Made by a program: the position numbers and the translations under genes. The notes beneath the pieces were generated by a model, which worked only from the letters and a program-made list of their open reading frames with translations, made no database searches and was not told where the DNA came from. From assembly GCA_001899635.1 (NCBI GenBank), contig MKVQ01000041.1, positions 186,001-250,000 on the forward strand: 64,000 nucleotides of DNA, given 5' to 3'. Shown here in pieces: positions 46,274-53,361 of this stretch (its first letter is position 1; each line of letters begins with the position of its first letter). This stretch comes from Myxococcales bacterium 68-20 (GTDB taxonomy: Bacteria > Myxococcota_A > Polyangia > Polyangiales > Polyangiaceae).

Positions 46274-47683
46274 TCAGGTCGCGATCTGCGGGTGCAGCGC
46301 GGCCTTCGTCTTCGAGTGGTTCTCCGCCGGGCGGAGATGACCGACGAGGTAGAGGCCACCGTTGACCGCCGCCCACGAGCGGAAGTGCTCGAACGTCGTC
46401 ATCCACTGGAGGACGCGCGGGCCCTCGGCGACGGCGCCGATCCGGCACGCAGCGGCGTGCTCCTGCGCGTGGATGAACGCGTCCGCGATGCGCTGCTGGA
46501 CGGCGAGCGGAGAGCACCGCTCGCGCGCGAGCTTCGAGGCGCTCTTGCCGAGGCGAGCACGCTCCTGAGGATCGGAGATGAGGTCGATGATGGCTCGTCC
46601 GAAGGTGGCGTCGGCTTCCTGCTCCTCGCGCGCGCCCTTGCCGGGCGACAGGAGGACGCCGTTCACGCCGTCCTTGATCTGCGCGGAGACGCCCATCCCG
46701 TCGGCGAATGCAACCGTCGGCGTGCCGCACCAGAGCGCCTCGCCCATGACGTTGCCGTAGGTCTCGCTGAGGGACGCGTGCACGAAGAGGTCGGAGTAGG
46801 CGTAGTAGCGCGCCATCTCGGTGAAGGGGACCTCGCCGGCGAAGAAGACGCGATGAGCGACGCCTTCCTCGCGCGCGACGCGCTTGTAGTATTCGGTGTC
46901 GGGGCCTTCGCCGAGCAACGTCAGCGTTGCATCCCGATCGGCGGGCGCGACGTGCCGCGCGAAGATGCGGATGATGCGGTCCTGGCTCTTCTCGCGCGTG
47001 TGACGACCCGCGCAGAGGAGACGAGCGCCGCGCCACGCGGCGTCGCCGACGCCCTCGAGATGGGTGTACGGATCGTCGCCGAGCGGACGATCGAAGATCT
47101 CCGGCTGCACCGCGCGCGGGATGACGTGAATCGGGCAAGTGACGCCGCGCTCACGCCAGTAGGAGCGAAGCCCTTCCGACAGGACCACGAGCCCGTCCGA
47201 GTCGTTGTAGATGTTCGCGAAGAGGTTGTCGCACGGACGCTTCAGCGCGAACTCGAGGCCGGCGTTCACCCAGCCGAGGCGCTTCACGTTCTCGGGGAGG
47301 AGGACGTCGTACGCGGCCGAGAGGTGCGTGGTGTTCACGCAGATGAGGGGGATGCCTCGCATCTTGCGGAGCCAGACGCCGAAGTGGAGCGAGAGCGTCG
47401 TCGCCTGCGCGAAGACGATGTCGAAGTTCCAGCGGCTCGCGTCGTAGACCCACCGCTCGAGCGGGAGCGGAACGTGCAGACCGGGATAGGTCTTCAGCGG
47501 TAGGCTGGGAAGCGCCACCGTTCCGGGGGCGAGCTCCTCCGGCTTGGCGTCGGGGTCATGCGGACCGATCAGTGTGACTTCGTGACCACACCGACGCAAT
47601 TCTTGGTACAGGAACCGTGTCTGAAACGCTGCACCGTTGGCGTACGGGATTCGAGTGAAATCACTGAGGATGGCAACTCGCAA
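46274..47683 (-). CDS. GT4 family glycosyltransferase
   Basis: This protein of about 469 residues has the N-terminal Rossmann start LRVAILSDFTRIPYANGAAF and NFDIVFAQATTLSLHFG. The GT4 C-terminal half contains LLCAGRHTREKSQDRIIRIF, TLLGEGPDTEYYKRV, FFAGEVPFTEMARYYAYSDLFVHAS and the acid motif ETYGNVMGEALWCGTP (E-x7-E). It probably transfers a sugar to a lipid or polysaccharide. The start is uncertain: a TTG just before the Rossmann strand avoids overlap with the divergent gene, while ATG at 47893 would add 70 low-complexity residues and overlap it. Confidence 0.82.
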   Translation of the reverse strand: MRVAILSDFTRIPYANGAAFQTRFLYQELRRCGHEVTLIGPHDPDAKPEELAPGTVALPSLPLKTYPGLHVPLPLERWVYDASRWNFDIVFAQATTLSLHFGVWLRKMRGIPLICVNTTHLSAAYDVLLPENVKRLGWVNAGLEFALKRPCDNLFANIYNDSDGLVVLSEGLRSYWRERGVTCPIHVIPRAVQPEIFDRPLGDDPYTHLEGVGDAAWRGARLLCAGRHTREKSQDRIIRIFARHVAPADRDATLTLLGEGPDTEYYKRVAREEGVAHRVFFAGEVPFTEMARYYAYSDLFVHASLSETYGNVMGEALWCGTPTVAFADGMGVSAQIKDGVNGVLLSPGKGAREEQEADATFGRAIIDLISDPQERARLGKSASKLARERCSPLAVQQRIADAFIHAQEHAAACRIGAVAEGPRVLQWMTTFEHFRSWAAVNGGLYLVGHLRPAENHSKTKAALHPQIAT

Positions 47684-47833
47684 AGGTCGACCGTGCCGCG
47701 CGGTGAGCGCCGCGAACGGTGATTCGCTGGTCTCGTTGGCAGCCTGGGCGACCCGTGAAAACGCGGACCTCGGCCCATCGGCCCGGTGCGTACGCGCCTG
47801 CGCAGCGGCCCCCGCGAACGGAGCACCGTCGCT

Positions 47834-49135
47834 GTGAAGGTCCTCGACGTTACGGAATTCTATTCCGAAAGGGGCGGCGGGGTTCGAAGCCATCTGGCTC
47901 TCAAAGGTCACGTTCTGTGCCAGCTTGGGCACGAGCACGTCGTCGTGGCCCCCGGATCCCACGATGACGAAGGGATTGGACGAGAAGGTGATTCGGAGGA
48001 GCGCCGTCTAGCACGCGATCGTGGAAGCGCACGGGTGATTCGGGTTCGGGGCCCCGCCTCACCCTATGACCCGAGCTACCATCTCTTGTTGAATACAAGC
48101 AAAATTCGGGATGTCGTGGCCCGCGAGCGGCCGGACGTCCTCGAGATCCACTCGCCCTATATGGCGGCGGTGGGAGCCCTCCGCGCGGCCCCGTCGACCT
48201 ACGGCGTCCGGACCTTCCAGTGGCACTCGGACTTCATCGACACCTACGGAGGGGTGCTCGAGGACAAGGCCCCCTTCCTCCCCTCGCCGCTCGTGAGGAC
48301 CGTGACGCGCCCGCTCTGGTCGCTCGTTCGTTCGATCGCGCGGCGATGCGATGCGACGCTCGTCGCTTCGGCCTGGCAGGTCGGCAAGCTGACCGCGCAC
48401 GGCGTGCCGAACGTGGTCCATCGCCCGTTCGGGATCGAGCGCGACGTGTTCCGTACCGATGCGCGATCGCCCGAAGGGCGCCGCGAGCTCCTCGCGCTCG
48501 CCGGCCGAGACGTGCACGACGAGACGACCGCGATCGTCGTCGGCGTGGGACGCTTCGCGATCGAGAAGCGCTGGGACCTCGTGATCGACGCGTTCTTGCA
48601 GGTCCGCGCACGCGGACGCGACGCGATCCTCGTTCTCTTCGGCGACGGCCCCGAGCGCGAACGGATGAAGGCTCGCGCACGAGGCGAGCGCGATGGCGGC
48701 GCTTCGAGCCATCCGGGCGCGTCGGGCGCGTTCGCGGCCGATGTCGTCTTCCCCGGCTTCTCGAAGGACCGCGCCGGGCTCGCGCGGAGCCTCGCGAGCG
48801 CCGACGTGCTCCTCCACGGCTGTCCGTTCGAGACGTTCGGGCTCTCGATCGCCGAGGCGATGAGCTGCGGACTGCCCGCCGTCGTTCCCGACGACGGGGG
48901 CGCTGCGGAGATGCACGATCCCGCGAGCGGCGAGCGCTATGCGGCGGGTGACACGGACGCGTGCGCGGAGGCGCTCGAGCGTCTCCTCGATCGCGTCGCT
49001 CGTGACGGCGACGCGATGCGCGCAGCAGCGGCCCGAGCGGCCGCGAGACTGCCGTCCGTGCGCCAGCAGTTCGACGAGCAGATCGCGCTCTACACCGAGC
49101 TCGTCGCCCGACGCGGGGCTGCGCGGGCGACCTGA
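47834..49135 (+). CDS. GT4 family glycosyltransferase
   Basis: This 433-residue protein starts at GTG with VKVLDVTEFYSERGGGVRSHL, the sugar-transferase glycine-rich N-terminus. DVLEIHSPYMAAV and TFQWHSDFIDTYGG precede the C-terminal half, which has VGVGRFAIEKRWDLVIDAF, LVLFGDGPER, FPGFSKDRAGLARSLASADVLLHG and the acid motif ETFGLSIAEAMSCGLP. It is divergent from another GT4 gene and may share a pathway with it. An earlier in-frame start would add 16 residues ahead of the first strand. A 7-bp palindrome lies 17 bp after the stop. Confidence 0.88.
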   Translation: MKVLDVTEFYSERGGGVRSHLALKGHVLCQLGHEHVVVAPGSHDDEGIGREGDSEERRLARDRGSARVIRVRGPASPYDPSYHLLLNTSKIRDVVARERPDVLEIHSPYMAAVGALRAAPSTYGVRTFQWHSDFIDTYGGVLEDKAPFLPSPLVRTVTRPLWSLVRSIARRCDATLVASAWQVGKLTAHGVPNVVHRPFGIERDVFRTDARSPEGRRELLALAGRDVHDETTAIVVGVGRFAIEKRWDLVIDAFLQVRARGRDAILVLFGDGPERERMKARARGERDGGASSHPGASGAFAADVVFPGFSKDRAGLARSLASADVLLHGCPFETFGLSIAEAMSCGLPAVVPDDGGAAEMHDPASGERYAAGDTDACAEALERLLDRVARDGDAMRAAAARAAARLPSVRQQFDEQIALYTELVARRGAARAT

Positions 49136-49151
49136 GCTCGCGATCCTGAAA

Positions 49152-49166
49152 CGTGCATCATGCACG
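49152..49166. terminator. 7-bp inverted repeat after the glycosyltransferase gene
   Basis: CGTGCATCATGCACG is a perfect inverted repeat around one base, 17 bp beyond the stop codon. The loop is too short for a stable hairpin, so it may instead be a protein binding site. Confidence 0.3.
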
Positions 49167-49420
49167 GTGCGATGCGCGCGCGGCCACGGCGGGCAGCGCG
49201 CGCCGCTGGCTCGGACGGACGTTCATCGGAGCGGTCCGGTGAACGGGCGCGGGGCGCGGGGCGCAGACCGCGACTTCGAATGCTCCAGCCGCAAAGGCTT
49301 CGATAACCAAGCGGGGTTCGCGGTGTGATTCCTGGCAACGCCCACGACATCGCGATCAGGTGCGAGCGATCGACGGGCAGAAGGTTGCGAGGCGCGATGC
49401 TTCACGTGACGATACCGCGT

Positions 49421-50110
49421 ATGAAGATCTCCCTTCTCCTTGGCATGGCACTCGGCACGCTGCTGGTCACGACGGCGGCAAGCGCGGCGAAGACGACGTA
49501 CACGGCGGAGATGAGCGGCGCGAACCAGCTCCCCCCGGTCGCCGGGGAAGCAGCGGGAGTCGCGATCCTGACCGTGGACGACGTCGCCAACACGATCTGC
49601 GGGACGATCACCTACTCGGGACTGAGCGGCGAAAACGCCGCGCCGACCGCGATGCACATCCACACCGGCGACGCGAAGACCGCCAGCGGCAACGTCCTCG
49701 TCCCGCTGCCGACGGGCGCGAGCCCGGTGAAGGTCAACCTCACCGGCGTAGCCACCGACAAGATCGCCGCGCTGAAGGCGAACGAGCACTACGTCAACGT
49801 CCACACCACGGCGAACGCGAACGGCGAGATCCGCGGTCAGCTCGAAGAAGGCGGCGCCGAGCAGTCCTGCGACGAGGCGACCGATGCTGGCACCGACGGC
49901 AAGGACGCGGGCGGCAGCGGCAACAACTCGAGCGGCGGCACGAACGACGCCACCACCGTGCGCGCCGACGCCGGAACCAACACCGCGGCTCCGGCCAAGG
50001 AAGACGACGGCTGCTCGACGACGGGCTCGTCGCCGGCGAACGGCCTGGCCATCGCCTTCGGCGTCGGGATCGCCGTCGCCGCGATCGGACGAAGCCGCCG
50101 CAAGCGCTGA
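49421..50110 (+). CDS. CHRD domain protein with MYXO-CTERM-like anchor
   Basis: This 229-residue protein has a Sec signal (LLLGMALGTLLVTTAASAA). The CHRD domain runs from about 25 to 145 (YTAEMSGANQLPPVAGEAAG, TICGTITYSGLSG, AMHIHTGDA, YVNVHTTANANGEIRGQL). An Asn/Thr/Asp-rich linker leads to DDGCSTTGSSPANGLAIAFG ending in RRKR. A Cys, one span and a terminal Arg cluster match the MYXO-CTERM sorting signal, in which the Cys is processed and the protein retained at the cell surface. The ATG used begins the signal; an ATG 24 bp earlier is possible. Confidence 0.88.
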   Translation: MKISLLLGMALGTLLVTTAASAAKTTYTAEMSGANQLPPVAGEAAGVAILTVDDVANTICGTITYSGLSGENAAPTAMHIHTGDAKTASGNVLVPLPTGASPVKVNLTGVATDKIAALKANEHYVNVHTTANANGEIRGQLEEGGAEQSCDEATDAGTDGKDAGGSGNNSSGGTNDATTVRADAGTNTAAPAKEDDGCSTTGSSPANGLAIAFGVGIAVAAIGRSRRKR

Positions 50111-50151
50111 GGCGCGGTCTCGCCGGCACCAAACGACAACGGACTCCGGGC

Positions 50152-50157
50152 TAGGAT
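50152..50157 (+). promoter_or_regulatory. -10-like box TAGGAT, leaderless arrangement
   Basis: TAGGAT ends 6 nt before the ATG of an 88-codon gene. The preceding CHRD gene ends 41 bp earlier. Confidence 0.45.
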
Positions 50158-50163
50158 GTCGGG

Positions 50164-50430
50164 ATGGCCGAGCGGCTCGTCGTCGTCGAAGAAGCGTTCG
50201 TGGCTCGTGGGCGTGGCGTCCTCATCGCTCCGAGGTTCACGGCCGTCACGCCCCGCCCAGGTACGTTTCGCGTCCAGCTCCGGTTCCCTGATGGGACGAC
50301 CCGCGAGACCGCCGCCGAGCTCGAGGTCTCGCACATGCGCGGCTCGCTCCCGCCGTTCGCGATGGTTCGCTTGCCGGAGCTCACCGTGAACGACGTCCCG
50401 CCGAACACCGAGGTCTGGATACCGGAGTGA
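50164..50430 (+). CDS. Small protein of unknown function
   Basis: This 88-residue protein has alternating hydrophobic strands (RLVVVEEAFVARGRGVLIAP, FRVQLRFPDGTTRETAAELEV, AMVRLPELTVNDVPPNTEVW) consistent with a small beta-barrel. There is no signal peptide. Support comes from codon use like that of its neighbours and the -10-like box at the fixed spacing. Family unknown. Confidence 0.6.
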   Translation: MAERLVVVEEAFVARGRGVLIAPRFTAVTPRPGTFRVQLRFPDGTTRETAAELEVSHMRGSLPPFAMVRLPELTVNDVPPNTEVWIPE

Positions 50431-50522
50431 CCTGCTCGTCCCCGCCGCCGGAGCGTGAGTTCCGCGCTGGCTGGATGGAGCCGCTTCGTGCGCCAGCGCC
50501 CTCGTGCTAGGTACTGCCGTTC

Positions 50523-51641
50523 ATGGCAACAATCGTCGAGAACCTGGGCAAGGAACTGGAAGAGCTCGACCGTGAGTACGCGTCGAGCTTCGCTGGACAA
50601 TCGCGCCTCACGCGCGATCTCGACCTGCTCGACAACATCATCAAGCGGGCGTCGTCGGTCCTCCAGCGCATCGACCAGATCCCCAGCGCGGCCCAGGGGC
50701 CGGAGCTCATTCGCCTGCGCGAGGCGGCGACGCAGAACCTCGGGCTCTATTCCCAGGAGCGCACGGCGATCCAGCGGGCACAGGAGGTCGGTCCCTCCTT
50801 CGAGGCGTTCTCCCAGGAGGCCACGAACGCGAACCTCGTCTTTGCCCGCTACGGCCGGCACTTCGCGGGCAAGGACCGGTCGACGCGCGACCTCGCGCTC
50901 CTCGGCGAGCTCGTCGACGAGCTCAAGCAGATCGACAAGCGCATGACCGCCTTGCTCGAAGAGTCGAAGACCCAGGACTTCGAGCGCGATCGCAAGGTCG
51001 TGAAGGACAACCTCGCGCAGTACCAGTCCGAGATCGAGCAGATCGAGAACGCTCAGAAGAGCGGTACCCCGGAGCAGCGCGCGAGCATCCTCGCCACCCT
51101 CGCGAACGACCAGTTCGCGCTCTACCAGGCTCACTTCGCGGGCGAGCCGCGCATCTCGAGGCGGCCCGCTCTCCTCATGCGCATCGTCTCGTCGCTGAAG
51201 AAGGTGCACGAGCGCATGGTCTCCTATCGGGACGGCGGCCTCGACCTCGACTTCAACACCAAGAACATCAGCATCGTCGAAGACCGCCTGAAGGTCTACG
51301 ACACGGAGCTCGCCGAGATCCGCAAGGTCCGTCAGGCCACCGCGATGCCCGACATCATGGGCGAGCTCGGAGGCGCGGCGAACAAGCTGTTCGACGAGTA
51401 TCGCAGCGGATTCGCCGACAAGCCGCGCACCCAGGTCGATCTCGAGAAGCTCGGCAAGGTCTGCGACAAGCTCGCCGAGATCCGGCGCCAGATGAACGAG
51501 ATGTCCTGGGCCGAAGAGAACGAGATGAACGCCAGGAACCTCGAGATCGTCACCGAGCAGCTGGTGATGTTCGAGGGTGAGTTCGAGGCCGTCGTCGCCG
51601 CGAAGTCCCAGGCGAACGGCGGATCGAAGCCGACGGCCTGA
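50523..51641 (+). CDS. Four-fold 91-residue repeat helical protein
   Basis: This 372-residue cytosolic protein is built of four copies of one unit. Each begins with YxxxFAGxxRxTRDLxLLxxI: EYASSFAGQSRLTRDLDLL (19), RYGRHFAGKDRSTRDLALL (110), LYQAHFAGEPRISRRPALL (201) and EYRSGFADKPRTQVDLEKL (293). Each unit then has a second helix pair (for example NLAQYQSEIEQIENAQ). Charge pattern suggests antiparallel helical hairpins. No known family is recognised. It is monocistronic; TAGGTACT precedes the ATG without a Shine-Dalgarno. Confidence 0.8.
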   Translation: MATIVENLGKELEELDREYASSFAGQSRLTRDLDLLDNIIKRASSVLQRIDQIPSAAQGPELIRLREAATQNLGLYSQERTAIQRAQEVGPSFEAFSQEATNANLVFARYGRHFAGKDRSTRDLALLGELVDELKQIDKRMTALLEESKTQDFERDRKVVKDNLAQYQSEIEQIENAQKSGTPEQRASILATLANDQFALYQAHFAGEPRISRRPALLMRIVSSLKKVHERMVSYRDGGLDLDFNTKNISIVEDRLKVYDTELAEIRKVRQATAMPDIMGELGGAANKLFDEYRSGFADKPRTQVDLEKLGKVCDKLAEIRRQMNEMSWAEENEMNARNLEIVTEQLVMFEGEFEAVVAAKSQANGGSKPTA

Positions 51642-51674
51642 ACGCGCCGGCAACGGCGAACCGCACACGGACTC

Positions 51675-52427
51675 ATGCCCGTCCACGTCTCCATCCACGA
51701 CGTCTCCCCCGCGTGGGAGCGCGAAGTCGATGTCGCGCTCGAGATGGCCCACGCTGCCGGCGTGCGCCCTGCCCTGCTGGTCGTCCCCGACTTTCACGGG
51801 CGCGCTCCGCTCTCCGAGCATCCTCGGTTCATCGAACGCCTGCGCGCGCTCGAGGCGGACGGGCACGAGATCTACCTCCACGGCTACTACCATCGCTCGC
51901 GCGCGTGGGACGATCCCGGGACGCGCGACAACCGTGAGCAGGGCGCGGCGGCGCGGCTCCGTCATCTCTTCGCGCAGAAGGTCGTGTCGGCGAGCGAGGC
52001 CGAGTTCAGCGACGTCTCACGCGAAGAGGCCATCGCACGCCTCGACGCCGGAGAGCGCGTGCTGCGGGATGCAGGGCTCACGATCGCCGGCTTCGTCGCT
52101 CCTGCCTGGTCGATGCCGAGCTGGGTGCTCACGCTGCTCGGTGAGCGCGGCTACCGCTTCACCGAGGATCACGTCCGCATCCATGATCCCGCCGGTCGCC
52201 GCTCCCGTCCGAGCGTCGTCCTCAACTACGCGAGCCGCACGCCCGCGCGTCTTCTCTCGAGCGTCGCGTGGTGCCGGCTCGCTCGGCCCGCGCGTCGTGT
52301 GCTTCCTGCCCGCATCGCGATCCATCCGGCGGACATGCGGTATGCGCTCCTCAGGAGCGAGGTCGAGTCGGTCCTCGACTGGGCGAGAGGCGACTTCGTT
52401 GCGACAGGCGAAGCCCTCTTCTCCTGA
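51675..52427 (+). CDS. DUF2334-type polysaccharide deacetylase
   Basis: This 250-residue protein has the NodB-like core: VHVSIHDVSPAWE with the catalytic and metal Asp, DGHEIYLHGYYHRSR with the metal His pair, RLDAGERVLRDAGLTIAGFVAPAWSMPSW, and IAIHPADM near the end. The family removes N-acetyl groups from sugars of glycans. There is no signal peptide, so it would act in the cytosol or be exported another way. It follows the four-repeat protein by 33 bp on the same strand and may be co-transcribed. Confidence 0.87.
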   Translation: MPVHVSIHDVSPAWEREVDVALEMAHAAGVRPALLVVPDFHGRAPLSEHPRFIERLRALEADGHEIYLHGYYHRSRAWDDPGTRDNREQGAAARLRHLFAQKVVSASEAEFSDVSREEAIARLDAGERVLRDAGLTIAGFVAPAWSMPSWVLTLLGERGYRFTEDHVRIHDPAGRRSRPSVVLNYASRTPARLLSSVAWCRLARPARRVLPARIAIHPADMRYALLRSEVESVLDWARGDFVATGEALFS

Positions 52428-52503
52428 CCGACGAAGGTAAACGGCAAGCGCGACCACGGCAGAGCTGGCAGCGCTATCAGGGTGGTGGTAATTCGCTGCC
52501 GCG

Positions 52504-53346
52504 ATGACCGGCAAAGGGCTGACTTGGACGGCCGCGCATCTGCGGGCCGCCGCATCCCCCGAGGACGTCCGGACTGCGATCGCCGAAGCAGCTGGACAGC
52601 TCGGCGATGGTCCTGTGCCCGCGGCCACAGCGCTGTCGCACCTCGAGGAGCTCGCGCTCGATTGCGCCCGCATGCGCGCCGACCTCCGCGCAGCGACGCG
52701 CATCCGCGAGGTGCTGCTCGCGAGCGTCGCGCACGACCTCCGGAACCCGCTGAACACGTTCGCGATGAGCGCCGGGCTCCTCCGCGACGACCTCGAGGGC
52801 CCCGACTTCGATCGAACGCGAGCGCTCTCTCTGCTCACGCGCATGGAGCGCGCATCGACGCGCATGCAGTCGCTCATCGAGGACCTCCTCGAGGCGAGCC
52901 GCGTCGAGGGCGGCGCTGTCGAGTTCATCCGCCGCCCGGAGAAGGCCGCGGTCGTCGCGCGCGCCGCGATCGCCAAGGCGAAGCAGCTCTGCGCCGACAA
53001 GGGCACGACCCTCGACGAGGGGGCGATCGACGACGACGCGGTGATCGAGGTCGACAGGATGCGCGCCACGGACGCGCTCGTGAAGCTCATCGCCGTTGCG
53101 CTCAAGTCGACGGGCGAAGGCGGCGCGATCCGGATCGGCGTCGAGCGCCACGAAGGCGACGTCCTCTTCACGCTCCGCGCGACCGCCCCGCGCGGCACGA
53201 CGAGCACCGTTCCTCAGGACGAGAGCCGAGGCGGCCTCGGCTTCCTCATCGGCCGCGGCCTCGTCACGGCTCAGGGCGGGCAGCTCCTCACCGAGTCCAC
53301 GCAGGAAGGACCACGCATGGTGGTGGCCTTCCCCGAGAAGGCTTGA
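52504..53346 (+). CDS. Orphan histidine kinase with degenerate ATPase domain
   Basis: This 280-residue soluble protein has a good dimerisation/phospho-acceptor motif, LLASVAHDLRNPLNTFAMSAG (His77). The ATPase part is poor: the N-box Asn is missing (DALVKLIAVALKSTGEGGAI), no DxGxG G1 box is visible, and only a G2-like GLGFLIGRGLVTAQGG remains. It may be phosphorylated by another kinase, or signal without catalysis. There is no sensor or membrane span. It converges on the 920-residue hybrid kinase, with stops 15 bp apart. Confidence 0.78.
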   Translation: MTGKGLTWTAAHLRAAASPEDVRTAIAEAAGQLGDGPVPAATALSHLEELALDCARMRADLRAATRIREVLLASVAHDLRNPLNTFAMSAGLLRDDLEGPDFDRTRALSLLTRMERASTRMQSLIEDLLEASRVEGGAVEFIRRPEKAAVVARAAIAKAKQLCADKGTTLDEGAIDDDAVIEVDRMRATDALVKLIAVALKSTGEGGAIRIGVERHEGDVLFTLRATAPRGTTSTVPQDESRGGLGFLIGRGLVTAQGGQLLTESTQEGPRMVVAFPEKA

Positions 53347-53361
53347 GCCTGCGCAGACTGC

